A stretch of 64,000 nucleotides of DNA from an uncultured Lachnospiraceae bacterium. Lineage in GTDB: Bacteria > Bacillota > Clostridia > Lachnospirales > Lachnospiraceae. The stretch lies in contig CAJTKA010000013.1 in NCBI GenBank assembly GCA_910576815.1, positions 15,678 to 79,677 of the forward strand, read 5' to 3'. Below, in pieces: positions 7,982 through 17,447 of this stretch. The notes beneath the pieces are model-generated. The model was not told the DNA's origin. It was given only the letters and a program-made list of their open reading frames with translations, and made no database searches. The position numbers and the translations under genes are program-made. How positions within the stretch are numbered: position 1 is the stretch's first letter; every line of letters starts with the position of its first letter.

Positions 7982-9334
7982 TTATTCGTTTCGTATCGCT
8001 GCCAGCGGACTCAGGCGCATCGCCCTCCTTGCCGGGAAAAATCCCGCCACCATACCGACCAAAATTGCAAACACCAGCGACAAAAACACCAGCCAGATCG
8101 GAATATAGGAAATGCCGCCCGAAGTACCCATATATTCATTAGCGCTCGACGCCACCTTATTGATGACCACGGAGAGGATAAAGCTTAATATCAAACCGAT
8201 CACACCACCGATAAAGCCGATGAAGCCTGCCTCCATCAAAAAGAGACTGCGCACATTCCTAAGATCGCATCCCAGCACCTTCATCACTCCAATCTCCCTG
8301 GTGCGCTCATAAATGGACATCATCATGGTATTGGTGATGCCGATGGCCGCCACAAAGAGGGACACCGCACCGATACCTCCAAGCACTGCCTGAATGTAGC
8401 CCATGGTCTTCTGCTCGGACTCCACCCATTCCGCCTGACTGTAGGCATCATATCCCATATCCGTCAGCGATTTCTGCAGGGCAACCACATTATCCATGCT
8501 GTCCACATTCACCAAAAGACGGCTGTAATAAATCTCCTTATAAGGCTTTCCCGTCTTGGTCTGCGGCTGCCCGGGAATGACCTTATTCTTAAAGATCTTT
8601 TTCAGTTCCGCCATCAGCTGCTCAATATCGCAGAGCGTATACCAGCCGTACTGCGACCACTGGTTTTCGGCAGGTTCCGCCTCCACGCCGCAGGTCTCGA
8701 TCAAATATTTCTTGGGTGGTTTTATGGTCTGCCCGTTCTCGTCCACGGACCCCGACCCATAATAAGCATCCATATCAAAAATGACAAAGATTGGATCTTT
8801 CATCAAATCGATATCCGGCAGGACGCCTGTTTCCCAATAACTGTCTCCACTGCCCTTGGCGTTATAGAAATTCTGCAATACTTCATTGCCATAGAAAAAG
8901 GTAAGCTTTTGATCATTGCCGGGAAGCTGCCCCTGTCCCACTTCGATATTCAGATTCTCGAGCGCTTCCTTAGTCATCCCCTGTATCTGCAGATATCCCT
9001 GATAACTGCCGTACTTGGCAAGCGCCTGGGTCTCCAGCACCGGGTATACCGACTCCACATGCTCCATCAGCAGGATCTCGTCGATCAGCTTCTGATCCAG
9101 CCGTTTGACTTCCTCCGTGGAAGAATCGTTCCACGGCGCATTTACCGTGACCTGCGTCAGGCTCCCGTAAGACTCATACTGCGCCATCAGGGATTTACTA
9201 AGGCCCAGACCCAGAGACACCATGACTACGATGGAAGCCACACCGATCACCACGCCCAGCACCGTCAGGATCGTTCTCACTTTTCTTTTCCAAAGATTAC
9301 TGCTGCTCATCCGCAGCAAATCAAGAAACTTCAT
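7982..9334 (-). CDS. MacB/FtsX-type ABC transporter permease
   Basis: The product has 450 residues with the MacB topology. There is one N-terminal membrane helix (ILTVLGVVIGVASIVVMVSLGLGL), a large extracellular domain of about 250 residues with DMDAYYGSG and pairwise 'LQKSLTDMGYDA' elements, then three C-terminal membrane helices including TNTMMMSIYERTREIGVMKVLG, the FtsX coupling-helix signature. It would be the permease for the LolD/MacB-like ATPase at 11236-11979. The exporter or mechanotransmission substrate is unknown. It is the last gene of a probable six-gene operon, 20 bases after the CARDB-like gene and before a terminator. A plausible Shine-Dalgarno precedes the start. Confidence 0.88.
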   Translation of the reverse strand: MKFLDLLRMSSSNLWKRKVRTILTVLGVVIGVASIVVMVSLGLGLSKSLMAQYESYGSLTQVTVNAPWNDSSTEEVKRLDQKLIDEILLMEHVESVYPVLETQALAKYGSYQGYLQIQGMTKEALENLNIEVGQGQLPGNDQKLTFFYGNEVLQNFYNAKGSGDSYWETGVLPDIDLMKDPIFVIFDMDAYYGSGSVDENGQTIKPPKKYLIETCGVEAEPAENQWSQYGWYTLCDIEQLMAELKKIFKNKVIPGQPQTKTGKPYKEIYYSRLLVNVDSMDNVVALQKSLTDMGYDAYSQAEWVESEQKTMGYIQAVLGGIGAVSLFVAAIGITNTMMMSIYERTREIGVMKVLGCDLRNVRSLFLMEAGFIGFIGGVIGLILSFILSVVINKVASSANEYMGTSGGISYIPIWLVFLSLVFAILVGMVAGFFPARRAMRLSPLAAIRNE

Positions 9335-9354
9335 GTCTGCTCCGTTCCTTTAAC

Positions 9355-11172
9355 CTATTTGAAGATATCATTCTCCAGGTCTGCCAGATCTGCCGCTTCT
9401 TCCAGCGCCACCTTCTTCTTTTTGCGAAGTTTCAGGAATACGACAAAGCCTGCCACCGCTGCCGCGACTACCACCGCCGCGATCCCTACGATCAATCCGG
9501 TCTTGGGCTTTTTCCCTTCCCCGTCTTCCGGCATCATGCCATCCCCCATCATGAAATCATCACCCATCATCATATCGTCCATCATCATTTCATTGACAAA
9601 AAGGGTGATGGTCTTTTCCTCTGTCGTCACATTGCCCGCATCATCCTCGTAGGAAATCTCCAGCTTCACGGTGCCGTCATCCATGGTCGCCGCAGCGCCC
9701 GTCAGCATCACATCCACGTTGCCCGTATTGCCGGACTGCAGATTGCCCACAAAAGCCGATGCTTCCGCGATGGAATCCGCGATGAATTTCACCTGTACAT
9801 TGTAAAGCGTCGTCTTTCCCGTATTGTAAATGCTGAACATCACGTTGGACTGGGACCCCACTTCGATATTGTCGGGCACCACTTCGGGAATGCTGGTGTC
9901 AAAACGGCTCTCCTGCGAAATCGGGATGGAGACACTCGCCTTATCGGTCAGGTCAAAGACCGTGGCTGCATCGTACTTCATATTGACGTCAAGCACATAA
10001 GGTTTCTGCGCCAGATCCGCCTTGGCCGTCATCTCGATCTGAATGTCCGCCGAAGTGTCCGGCTCAATCTTCTCCATATAAACAGAACTGGATCCTGACG
10101 TCGGCAAAAAGGCTGAGTAGGTGTTGGTCTTATCGTCTCCTTCCTGCGCCGCCTGCATATCGAACAGCACATTGGTCACAGCCGTATCCTTGGAAGTATT
10201 CTTCACATGAATCGTCAGCGTGAAAGTCTCTCCCGCAAAAACTTTCGCAGGATTGGTCTCAAAGCCCGTCACCACGATACGCGGCTTAGAACCGACAGTC
10301 TCCGAACCGTTACCGCCGATGATACCGCTGCCGGGCTTGCCGATGGTCTTGACATACACCGTAAGCTCCGCCGGTTCCTCGCTGCGGATGCCTGCCTTGG
10401 TGTAGGAAATCTTAAATTTCAGGGGATAATACCCGCTCATGACGTCGCTTCTGGTCTTAAAATGAAAGGTAAATTCCCTGCGGTTTTCCATGGCCGCTTC
10501 CTTGGTGGCGCAGCCCGGAATATAAGGCTCTGTCTGCAAATAGTTCGTTGCATCCGGCTCAAAGGGCCACTCCGTGACCGCATTGGAGATCACAGGCTCC
10601 ACGATCAGATCGTTTAATTCCTCCGTACCGAAATTCATGATCGGCAGCACAATCGCTACGCCCTGACCGTAGCTTACGATCGGTGTCTCCCAGTTGTCCG
10701 CCACCTGCAAAAATTCGCTGGTCGTCTGGGACACCTTCGCCACCGCCGTTGATTCCATATTGCCCTTGACAGAAGATACATAGGACCACAATTCCGTCAG
10801 GGACATTTCCGTATTGGCAATGTAATAAACTGCGCTGTCAAAGAGTTTGTGCAGGCTTTCCATCACCTTTTCATCCAAATGATAACGCACTTCAAGGCTC
10901 TGCATATAGAACAGCAGATCCTTGTCGGCATCGCCGCGGTCATCATCCGTGATCACCCGATCGGAGGTTCTTTGTACATATTGGGTATTGTCCGTGCTAT
11001 TGCCGCTGACGCTCTCCCCCGTTGCCTCCACATAAGGCATCCCGCCGGGAATGGGAAGAACCGATGGCGCCGCCAGAAATAACGCAGCGCAAAGCAGTAT
11101 GCCCACTCCCATTCTGCACACTGTTCCTCTCCTTACCATTGTTCTTCTCCTGATTCGCTCGTTCTTTTTCAT
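9355..11172 (-). CDS. Secreted, membrane-anchored CARDB-like protein of an ABC export operon
   Basis: The product has 605 residues. An N-terminal signal (MVRRGTVCRMGVGILLCAALFLAAPS) is followed by a long extracellular part with repeated beta-sandwich units. Motifs such as PRIVVTGFETNPAKVFAGETFTL fit the CARDB / 'S-layer domain' (COG1361) type. Near the C-terminus there is a Met/Asp-rich stretch (MMMDDMMMGDDFMMG) and a single membrane helix (TGLIVGIAAVVVAAAVAGFVVFLKL) with a KKKK stop-transfer. It sits between the ATPase and the FtsX permease, so it is likely a partner protein of this transporter on the outer face. The Met-rich segment could be a metal ligand or a linker; that is speculation. 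Confidence 0.78.
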   Translation of the reverse strand: MKKNERIRRRTMVRRGTVCRMGVGILLCAALFLAAPSVLPIPGGMPYVEATGESVSGNSTDNTQYVQRTSDRVITDDDRGDADKDLLFYMQSLEVRYHLDEKVMESLHKLFDSAVYYIANTEMSLTELWSYVSSVKGNMESTAVAKVSQTTSEFLQVADNWETPIVSYGQGVAIVLPIMNFGTEELNDLIVEPVISNAVTEWPFEPDATNYLQTEPYIPGCATKEAAMENRREFTFHFKTRSDVMSGYYPLKFKISYTKAGIRSEEPAELTVYVKTIGKPGSGIIGGNGSETVGSKPRIVVTGFETNPAKVFAGETFTLTIHVKNTSKDTAVTNVLFDMQAAQEGDDKTNTYSAFLPTSGSSSVYMEKIEPDTSADIQIEMTAKADLAQKPYVLDVNMKYDAATVFDLTDKASVSIPISQESRFDTSIPEVVPDNIEVGSQSNVMFSIYNTGKTTLYNVQVKFIADSIAEASAFVGNLQSGNTGNVDVMLTGAAATMDDGTVKLEISYEDDAGNVTTEEKTITLFVNEMMMDDMMMGDDFMMGDGMMPEDGEGKKPKTGLIVGIAAVVVAAAVAGFVVFLKLRKKKKVALEEAADLADLENDIFK

Positions 11173-11235
11173 TTTCCCATCCGTCCCTCTTTCTTCCCTA
11201 ATTACGATCTTACCATCTTATTACAGTCCGACAGA

Positions 11236-11979
11236 TCACTCCTGCACTGCGATCTCCTCCGGCACATCTTCTTCGTCCCGCTCATTGATTTCCAGAATCT
11301 TTCCGTCGCGGATCCTGATCACGATATCCGCAAAACTTGCCAGATAATTGTCATGCGTAACCATCACTAACGTCTGGTTCTTCTCCCGCACCACCTTTTT
11401 CATCAGGTTCATGACCTCTACGGAAGTGTTTGAGTCCAGATTTCCCGTAGGCTCATCCGCGAAAATGATCTCCGGCTCCACCACCAGCGCCCTCGCCACA
11501 CCCACACGCTGCTGCTGACCGCCTGACATCTGGTTCGGCCTGTGCTTCTTATGCTTAGTCAGACCTACCAGATCGAGCATCTCCTCTGCTTTTTTATTGC
11601 GGGTCTTCTTATCCATGCCCTGAAAGGTCAGGGGCAGCGCCACATTCTCGATGGCGTTCATCGTCCCCATCAGATTGAAGGACTGAAAGATAAAACCGAT
11701 ATGTTCCCTGCGGAAGGCCACAAGCTGATTCTCCGTCTTTTTTTCCATGTGCTCGCCGGCGATCACGATCTCTCCCTTAGTCGGCTTTTCCAGTCCCGCC
11801 AGCATGTTTAGCAGCGTGGACTTTCCGGAACCGGAGGCACCCACAATGGAACAGAAACACCCCCGCCTGATGGAGAAGCTGACCCCGTTTAAGGCCCGCA
11901 CACGCTCCTCTCCGACCCGGTATATCTTATAGAGATCCTTCACCTCAATGACCGGTTCACCCCATTTTTTAACATCCAC
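11236..11979 (-). CDS. LolD/MacB-type ABC transporter ATPase
   Basis: The product has 247 residues. It shows the Walker A (GASGSGKST), Q-loop (FIFQSFNLMGTMNAIENV), signature (MSGGQQQRVGVARAL), Walker B (IIFADEPTGNLD) and H-loop (VMVTHD) of the MacB/LolD/FtsE branch, which couples to FtsX-type permeases. The permease is the gene at 7982-9334. It begins with GTG at 11979, with AGGA 7 bases upstream. It lies only 12 bases downstream of the ABC-2 type permease gene at 11992, so a second, different ABC module is appended to the YtrA-type operon. A C-terminal acidic tail (NERDEEDVPEEIAVQE) extends beyond the usual ATPase end. Confidence 0.92.
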   Translation of the reverse strand: MDVKKWGEPVIEVKDLYKIYRVGEERVRALNGVSFSIRRGCFCSIVGASGSGKSTLLNMLAGLEKPTKGEIVIAGEHMEKKTENQLVAFRREHIGFIFQSFNLMGTMNAIENVALPLTFQGMDKKTRNKKAEEMLDLVGLTKHKKHRPNQMSGGQQQRVGVARALVVEPEIIFADEPTGNLDSNTSVEVMNLMKKVVREKNQTLVMVTHDNYLASFADIVIRIRDGKILEINERDEEDVPEEIAVQE

Positions 11980-11991
11980 GGCTGTTTCCTT

Positions 11992-14115
11992 TCATTCTAT
12001 ATCTATATATTCCGTCGCCTCTGCCACAAAGTCCGGCACCTGGCCTTTGATAAACTCATAATTGAAGTAATACGCGTTTCTGTCGTAAGGATAAGCGCTG
12101 TCTTTCTTAAATACCACTTCCACGGAATAATTATTTTCCGTTCCTTCGTAATTGCCCCACGGAGAGACAAGATACGTACTGTGGCTTGCCGACAGGATCT
12201 GTTCGATCTGCGCCTGATCGGAAAAAGTTTCCTTTACGGTGTAATCCACATCATATGCCTGCGCCGCCTCACGCGCTTCGATCCCTATTTCCATATCTTC
12301 CTGCATCAACTCATTGTGATAATTTGTCACAGTGATATAGTCAATATCTTTCGCATTCAGCTTGGCCGGATAGAAAGCTTCATTCTTTTCAAGACAGGCG
12401 ATCGTCTCTGCAAACGTATCGTACACATACCACTGTCTATACGAATAATCAGCATAATCCATCGTGATCTGTCCACAGGGCATAACGTCCTTCGCCATCG
12501 TAAAATCAAACTGCTCCATATCCCTGATCCAGGCAGTTCGCAGTGCCTCGGCCTCCTTCGCAGGAATCGTGGCTCTGACAGGCCCGTTTGAGTAGCGGAT
12601 CTTCGTCAGCCCATCACAGTAATTTTCATCCGTCATCATCTGAAAAATGCCGTGCTGAAACTCGTCGCTTTGAAAAATCCGGTTCAAATATGCTTCCGTC
12701 TGCGGATCATTATAATCTACCGCGACCCTTCTTACTTTCTCTCTGCCAGACTTTAGACGATAGAGAACATGCAGAGTACGTCCCTGTCCCATGTCCCCGA
12801 TATCCGTTTGCTGTGCCATCTGTGCCAAAGCAAGAACTGGTTCCGCATCCGTAAGAAACATATTTTCTTTGATATATTCATCGGCAGGAATATACTGCCT
12901 GTTTTCGTCCCAATACTCATCATAGTAGCAGTCTAACAAAATTGCAATACTTTCCACCTTATTTTGTTTTGGTATATAACTATCATACCCTGTAAGATCC
13001 CACTTAAAAGTACAAAATATTGCCAAAGCGCCCACAACCACGATACCCGTAGACGGCAAATTTTTTATGATACATCGGATGTCAAAGGCGTAAAGCACCT
13101 CCAGTGCCGCGCAAAGCAAAATCGCACTCACAATGATCCCCATTGCCATCAATGTCTCACTGTTATGAGAAGCGTCATACACCAGAGCACCGATCAACAG
13201 CGCTCCCGGAATCCCCACTGCCACCTTAAGAACGGGTTTCAGCCAGGAGAAAGCAATCGATTTCCCCGCCGCCTCGGACGCCCTCCTGCGGTAGGCGATC
13301 CAGGTAAATGCAAGAAACACCGCCGCAAGGAGCAACCATCTTCCCATAATGGGAAATGCCACCTTTGCCTTTTCTCCCACCTCCGTCATATCTTTCAGTC
13401 TCCCAGCATAAGTGATGCAGTCATAGTAAGCGGAAAACTTCGGTGCAGAATCCGTAAAACTCTTAGCATAGGTATCATAAAAGTCAAGGCTAAAAGCCTC
13501 GCAAATTTCGTAGACACATGGCTCAAACAGACTGAAAGCCAGGAACACACAGACCGTCACAAAACGGCTGCCCGTAACCATCACCGCAAGGATCATCATG
13601 TGATAGCAGACCAGGAACAAAAGCAGATTCCATAAAAATGCCATTCCCGCATCTGCAAGCACCAAGGCATTCACCGCACCCTGTGCCCCCGCAAGGATCA
13701 TGCCACAAAGCAATCCCACCATACCGGAAACAAAATAGATCGTCAGACCGTTCACATAAACAGCCGCAAATCTTCTGCTCTTGGCTACCGGAACGCTGTG
13801 ATACAGATCCACCTTTCTTCTGTCATAGAGATAAGAAAATCCCTGCATCCCGATGATTGCTCCCAGAAAAATAACGAAAGGAAAAACATTGTCCGAGAAT
13901 CCAAGGGCATCCCTCGCCGCCTGATACATTGCCTCCCGAAACGCCTGTACCGTCCGATAGGTACCTTCCTCATAATAACCTCTAATACGGCTTAAATAGA
14001 CTATTGTCATACCGCCATAAACAAGAAGCTGCAAAATCAGCGCTACGATCCACACCCAGATCCGCCGCTTATGATTTTCCCTGCAACTAGCCCAGAATGA
14101 GTTTCTTGATGTCAT
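11992..14115 (-). CDS. ABC-2 type permease with large extracytoplasmic C-terminal domain
   Basis: From the ATG at 14115 the protein has 707 residues. About ten hydrophobic segments span the first 390 residues, beginning IWVWIVALILQLLVYGGMTIVYL and including DRRKVDLYHSVPV, a motif seen in YtrC/YtrD-like permeases of Firmicutes. Residues from about 400 form a soluble, probably external domain rich in acidic and aromatic residues. The start lies inside the last codons of the upstream ATPase gene (29-bp overlap), implying translational coupling. It is the membrane partner of the ATPase at 14087-14992. YtrABCDEF-type systems respond to cell-wall-active compounds in Bacillus, so a similar role here is inference. 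Confidence 0.8.
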   Translation of the reverse strand: MTSRNSFWASCRENHKRRIWVWIVALILQLLVYGGMTIVYLSRIRGYYEEGTYRTVQAFREAMYQAARDALGFSDNVFPFVIFLGAIIGMQGFSYLYDRRKVDLYHSVPVAKSRRFAAVYVNGLTIYFVSGMVGLLCGMILAGAQGAVNALVLADAGMAFLWNLLLFLVCYHMMILAVMVTGSRFVTVCVFLAFSLFEPCVYEICEAFSLDFYDTYAKSFTDSAPKFSAYYDCITYAGRLKDMTEVGEKAKVAFPIMGRWLLLAAVFLAFTWIAYRRRASEAAGKSIAFSWLKPVLKVAVGIPGALLIGALVYDASHNSETLMAMGIIVSAILLCAALEVLYAFDIRCIIKNLPSTGIVVVGALAIFCTFKWDLTGYDSYIPKQNKVESIAILLDCYYDEYWDENRQYIPADEYIKENMFLTDAEPVLALAQMAQQTDIGDMGQGRTLHVLYRLKSGREKVRRVAVDYNDPQTEAYLNRIFQSDEFQHGIFQMMTDENYCDGLTKIRYSNGPVRATIPAKEAEALRTAWIRDMEQFDFTMAKDVMPCGQITMDYADYSYRQWYVYDTFAETIACLEKNEAFYPAKLNAKDIDYITVTNYHNELMQEDMEIGIEAREAAQAYDVDYTVKETFSDQAQIEQILSASHSTYLVSPWGNYEGTENNYSVEVVFKKDSAYPYDRNAYYFNYEFIKGQVPDFVAEATEYIDIE

Positions 14116-14992
14116 AGCCTGCCACCTCCGTTTCGCTGATAAAGATCTCCTCCAGGGAAAGCGGCAGCACCTCATAAAAGACGGTGTCCACCGTGGCAAG
14201 CCTTGCCTCCACTTCCTCCCTGCCACTGCGCACGGTGATCGTACTCAAAGATCCTCTCTGCTCCTTCTTTAGTATCTCCAAGCCGTTCAATGCCTTGATC
14301 TCGTCGTCCACCGAGGCAAACACACACTGCACCTTCTGGATATTGCACTTCATATCTTCCAGATCCTTAGAAAGCAGCACGCCGCCCCTATGTAATAAGC
14401 CCACATGATCGCAGATATCTTCAAGCTCCCGCAGATTGTGGGAGGCGATCACGGGCGTCAATCCCCGCTCCTCCATCTCTTTGGCAAAGATAGACTTGAT
14501 GCCCTGCCGCATCACGGGATCGAGCCCGTCAAAGGTCTCGTCACAGAGAATATATTTCGTGTGAGCGCAAATCCCAAAAAGCAGAGCCAGCTGCTTTTTC
14601 ATGCCCTTGGAAAAGGTGCTGATTTTTCTATTCTTATCTAAATTGAACTTTTCCAGATATCGATAAAACTCCTCCCTGTCAAATGCCTCGTAAACGCCGC
14701 TGTAATAGCGTTCCATGGTCCCCGCGTTGGCATTGGCAAAAAAGTAGGGCTCATCGGCAATAAAAAACAACCGTTTCTTCGCCTCAACGTTATCAAACAC
14801 AGGCATATTATCGACCGCCACCGTACCTTCGTCGGGTCTGATCACACCTGCGATCATGCGCAGCATCGTACTCTTGCCTGCGCCGTTTGTACCGATCAGG
14901 CCAAATACCGTCTTTTCCCGGATGGCAACGCTGACCTCATCGACGGCTTTGATCTGATCAAAGCATTTCGTCAGGTTATGTATCTCAATCAT
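14087..14992 (-). CDS. YtrB-like ABC transporter ATPase
   Basis: The product has 301 residues. It contains Walker A (GTNGAGKST), a signature variant (FSKGMKKQLALL), Walker B (YILCDETFDGLD) and an H-loop (VIASHNLRELE). The C-terminal extension of about 80 residues is typical of ABC-2 exporter ATPases encoded next to GntR/YtrA regulators. AGGGAGG precedes the start. It follows the GntR gene by 39 bases and overlaps the permease gene by 29 bases. Confidence 0.92.
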   Translation of the reverse strand: MIEIHNLTKCFDQIKAVDEVSVAIREKTVFGLIGTNGAGKSTMLRMIAGVIRPDEGTVAVDNMPVFDNVEAKKRLFFIADEPYFFANANAGTMERYYSGVYEAFDREEFYRYLEKFNLDKNRKISTFSKGMKKQLALLFGICAHTKYILCDETFDGLDPVMRQGIKSIFAKEMEERGLTPVIASHNLRELEDICDHVGLLHRGGVLLSKDLEDMKCNIQKVQCVFASVDDEIKALNGLEILKKEQRGSLSTITVRSGREEVEARLATVDTVFYEVLPLSLEEIFISETEVAGYDIKKLILG

Positions 14993-15031
14993 AACTTCCT
15001 CCCTATCCGAAGCGTTTTTGCGCTTCTTTTT

Positions 15032-15391
15032 CTAAACCTGTAACTTCTCGATTTCAAACATGACCTCCATCTTAGTCATGCCAAGCTCGATCACTTCTTT
15101 CACAAGCTCCAGGATCTGGTCGATATATTCCGTCTTTCGCTTCTCCACCAGGCTTCCGTCTCCGGTGACAAAGTTGCCCCTGCCTTTGACCGTGTAGAGA
15201 AAGCCCTGCCGCTCCAGCTCCGCATAGGCCTTTTGAATCGTATTCGGATTGATCGAAAGCTCCATCGCCAGATTGCGCACCGAGGGCATCTGTTCGTCGG
15301 GCTGCATGACGCCCTTTAAGATCAGGGTCTTATAGCGCTCTACGATCTGCTCGTAAATGGGGCGGATGTCTTTGTAATCTATCAGTATCAT
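15032..15391 (-). CDS. GntR-family (YtrA subfamily) transcriptional repressor
   Basis: The product has 119 residues. An N-terminal winged helix (PIYEQIVERYKTLILKGVMQPDEQMPSVRNLAMELSINPNTIQKAYAELE, cited in part) is followed by a short C-terminal helical dimerisation tail typical of YtrA rather than the large effector domains of other GntR proteins. It leads the ABC operon and is preceded by AAGGAGC. An inverted repeat with AACTGTAC/GTACAGTT arms at 15437-15463 in the promoter region is the probable autoregulatory operator. YtrA-type regulators typically repress their own ABC operon. Confidence 0.92.
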   Translation of the reverse strand: MILIDYKDIRPIYEQIVERYKTLILKGVMQPDEQMPSVRNLAMELSINPNTIQKAYAELERQGFLYTVKGRGNFVTGDGSLVEKRKTEYIDQILELVKEVIELGMTKMEVMFEIEKLQV

Positions 15392-15415
15392 AGCGGCTCC
15401 TTTCTCAGGTTTTTA

Positions 15416-15463
15416 CCCCCCCCCCTATATAGTACCAACTGTACTATTGGTGGTGGTACAGTT
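15416..15463 (-). promoter_or_regulatory. GntR operator and ten-base G-tract in the ABC operon leader
   Basis: AACTGTAC (15437-15444) and GTACAGTT (15456-15463) form an inverted repeat with an 11-base spacer, extended by near-symmetric GGTACTATA and GTATAC flanks. On the minus strand the proximal half overlaps a -10-like TACTATA. Ten consecutive G (15425-15416) follow directly, at about the expected transcription start, 24 bases before the start codon. Confidence 0.7.
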
Positions 15464-15496
15464 AGTATACCCTTAGAAAAACACCTTGTCAAGCAC

Positions 15497-15535
15497 ACAA
15501 AAAAGAAAGCATACACGGCTCCCCGCATATGCTCT
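15497..15535 (-). terminator. Terminator of gpmI
   Basis: On the minus strand AGCATA (15533-15528 side) pairs with TATGCT, with a GC-rich 14-base loop, followed by TTCTTTTTT. It lies just after the gpmI stop at 15562. The stem is only six perfect pairs, so strength is uncertain. Confidence 0.55.
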
Positions 15536-15561
15536 CTCCCTATTTCATTTATATTCTGCCA

Positions 15562-17106
15562 TTACTTCACCAGCAAAGATTTTCCTGTCATTTCCGCAGG
15601 CTGCTCCATGCCCATCAATTCGATGATCGTAGGTACGATATCCGCGAGACACCCGCCCTCGCGCAGCTTGTACGCGGGATCCGCATTGACCAGGATAAAG
15701 GGCACCGGATTGGTGGTGTGCGCCGTAAAGGGCGCGCCCGTCTCCTCGTCGATGAGCTGCTCCGCATTGCCGTGGTCCGCGCAGATGAACATCACGCCGT
15801 CCACCTCTTTGAGCGCGGCAACCGCTCTGCCCACGCACTCATCCACAGCCTCCACAGCTTTGATCGCCGCCTCCTGCACACCGGTGTGTCCCACCATATC
15901 GGGGTTGGCAAAATTGATAATGATCACATCGTAGTCACCTGACTTAATCGACTCCACCAGCTTATCGCAGACCTCGTAAGCGCTCATCTGCGGCTTTAAG
16001 TCGTAGGTCGCCACATCCTTAGGAGAATTGACCAAAATACGGGTCTCGCCCTCGTTGGGCTCCTCCACGCCGCCGTTGAAGAAGAAGGTCACATGCGCGT
16101 ACTTCTCCGTCTCCGCGATCCTTGCCTGCTTCATGCCCTTTGCCGCCAGCCATTCGCCGAAGGTATTGGTAACGGAAATCTTATGGAATGCCACTTCCTT
16201 ATTGGGAATGGTGGGATCATAATCCGAGAAGCACACATAGGTCAGATCCAGGCGTTTATCCCTTGCAAAGCCCTTGAAATCATCGTCGCAGAAGCTTCTG
16301 GTGATCTCTCTGGCTCTGTCAGGGCGGAAGTTAAAGAAGATCACGGAATCCCCGTCCTTGATGGTAGCCACGGGCACGCCATCCTTCATAACCACCGTAG
16401 GTTTCACGAACTCATCCGTCTCGTCCCTGTCATAGGAAGCCTGAATCCCCGCAGGACCGCTCTGGGCGGTAAGACCCTCGCCTTTGGTGAGCGCGATATA
16501 AGCCTTTTCCACTCTGTCGTAGTTATTGTCACGGTCCATCGCATAGTAGCGGCCCGTCACGGAAGCCACCTCGCCGACGCCGATCTTTTTCATCTCCGCT
16601 TCCAGATCTTCCACATAGCCCTTGCCGCTGGCAGGAGGGGTGTCGCGACCATCCAGGAATGCGTGAACATATACCTTGGAAAGGCCGTTTCTCTTGGCAA
16701 GCTCCAACAGACCGTATAAATGGGTATTATGGCTGTGCACGCCGCCATCGGACAACAGGCCGAACATATGCAGGGAGGAATCGTTCTTCTTGCAATTGTT
16801 CACCGCATCCATCAGCGCGGGATTTTCAAAAAAAGTGCCGTCCGCAATCTCTTTGGTGATTCTGGTCAATTCCTGATACACGATGCGCCCCGCGCCCATG
16901 TTAAGATGTCCCACCTCAGAGTTGCCCATCTGACCGTCGGGCAGGCCCACTGCCATGCCGCTGGCATTTCCCTTCACAAAGGGGCACTCCGCCATCAGTT
17001 TATCCATCACAGGCGTTTTCGCCAGTGCAACCGCGTTGCCCTCCGTCTTCTCATTGAGGCCGTAGCCGTCCAAGATCATCAATACTGCCGGTTTCTTTGT
17101 TCCCAT
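15562..17106 (-). CDS. gpmI: 2,3-bisphosphoglycerate-independent phosphoglycerate mutase
   Basis: The product has 514 residues, the normal length. This glycolytic enzyme interconverts 3- and 2-phosphoglycerate using two Mn ions and a phosphoserine. Ser63 in GQMGNSEVGHLNMG is the catalytic serine. DGYG at the N-terminus, HAFLDGRDTPP, FNFRPDRAREI, NFANPDMVGHTG and CADHGNAEQ supply the metal and substrate ligands. AAGGAG precedes the start. A 63-residue gene lies immediately upstream (28 bases) and may be cotranscribed. Confidence 0.97.
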   Translation of the reverse strand: MGTKKPAVLMILDGYGLNEKTEGNAVALAKTPVMDKLMAECPFVKGNASGMAVGLPDGQMGNSEVGHLNMGAGRIVYQELTRITKEIADGTFFENPALMDAVNNCKKNDSSLHMFGLLSDGGVHSHNTHLYGLLELAKRNGLSKVYVHAFLDGRDTPPASGKGYVEDLEAEMKKIGVGEVASVTGRYYAMDRDNNYDRVEKAYIALTKGEGLTAQSGPAGIQASYDRDETDEFVKPTVVMKDGVPVATIKDGDSVIFFNFRPDRAREITRSFCDDDFKGFARDKRLDLTYVCFSDYDPTIPNKEVAFHKISVTNTFGEWLAAKGMKQARIAETEKYAHVTFFFNGGVEEPNEGETRILVNSPKDVATYDLKPQMSAYEVCDKLVESIKSGDYDVIIINFANPDMVGHTGVQEAAIKAVEAVDECVGRAVAALKEVDGVMFICADHGNAEQLIDEETGAPFTAHTTNPVPFILVNADPAYKLREGGCLADIVPTIIELMGMEQPAEMTGKSLLVK

Positions 17107-17133
17107 GACTTACTTCTCCTTTTCCGTCTTCTA

Positions 17134-17325
17134 TTACTCCTTTATTTTATCAATATCTGTCAAATTTACACCAAGACTTGTGAGCAGCGCTTTCAACGAA
17201 TCATAATCGTCCTTCAGATCGGCATATGTTTTTACCGCGCCTTCCTCTTTTGCCAACAGCATACGCTTTTGAATCTTTTGGAAATCATTTAACGCATCTC
17301 TCATAATCTCTGCACCGTTTGGCAT
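17134..17325 (-). CDS. Small helical protein upstream of gpmI
   Basis: The product has 63 residues and is rich in charged helix formers (IMRDALNDFQKIQKRMLLAKEEG, cited in part, and DLKDDYDSLKALLTSLGVN). It is preceded by AGGTGG at good spacing, and codon use resembles its neighbours, so I take it as real. It has no membrane segment or metal motif, and no family is recognised. It could be cotranscribed with gpmI. Confidence 0.65.
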   Translation of the reverse strand: MPNGAEIMRDALNDFQKIQKRMLLAKEEGAVKTYADLKDDYDSLKALLTSLGVNLTDIDKIKE

Positions 17326-17447
17326 CCAACCACCTACTTTCTTTCCATTTTCATCCTGCTTGCTACAGACATATTATATCCGTTTTCCGCAAACGTGTAA
17401 AGCTGTGTCGCTTGTTTTTCTTTACTTTCTGCGCTATCATAAATCTT

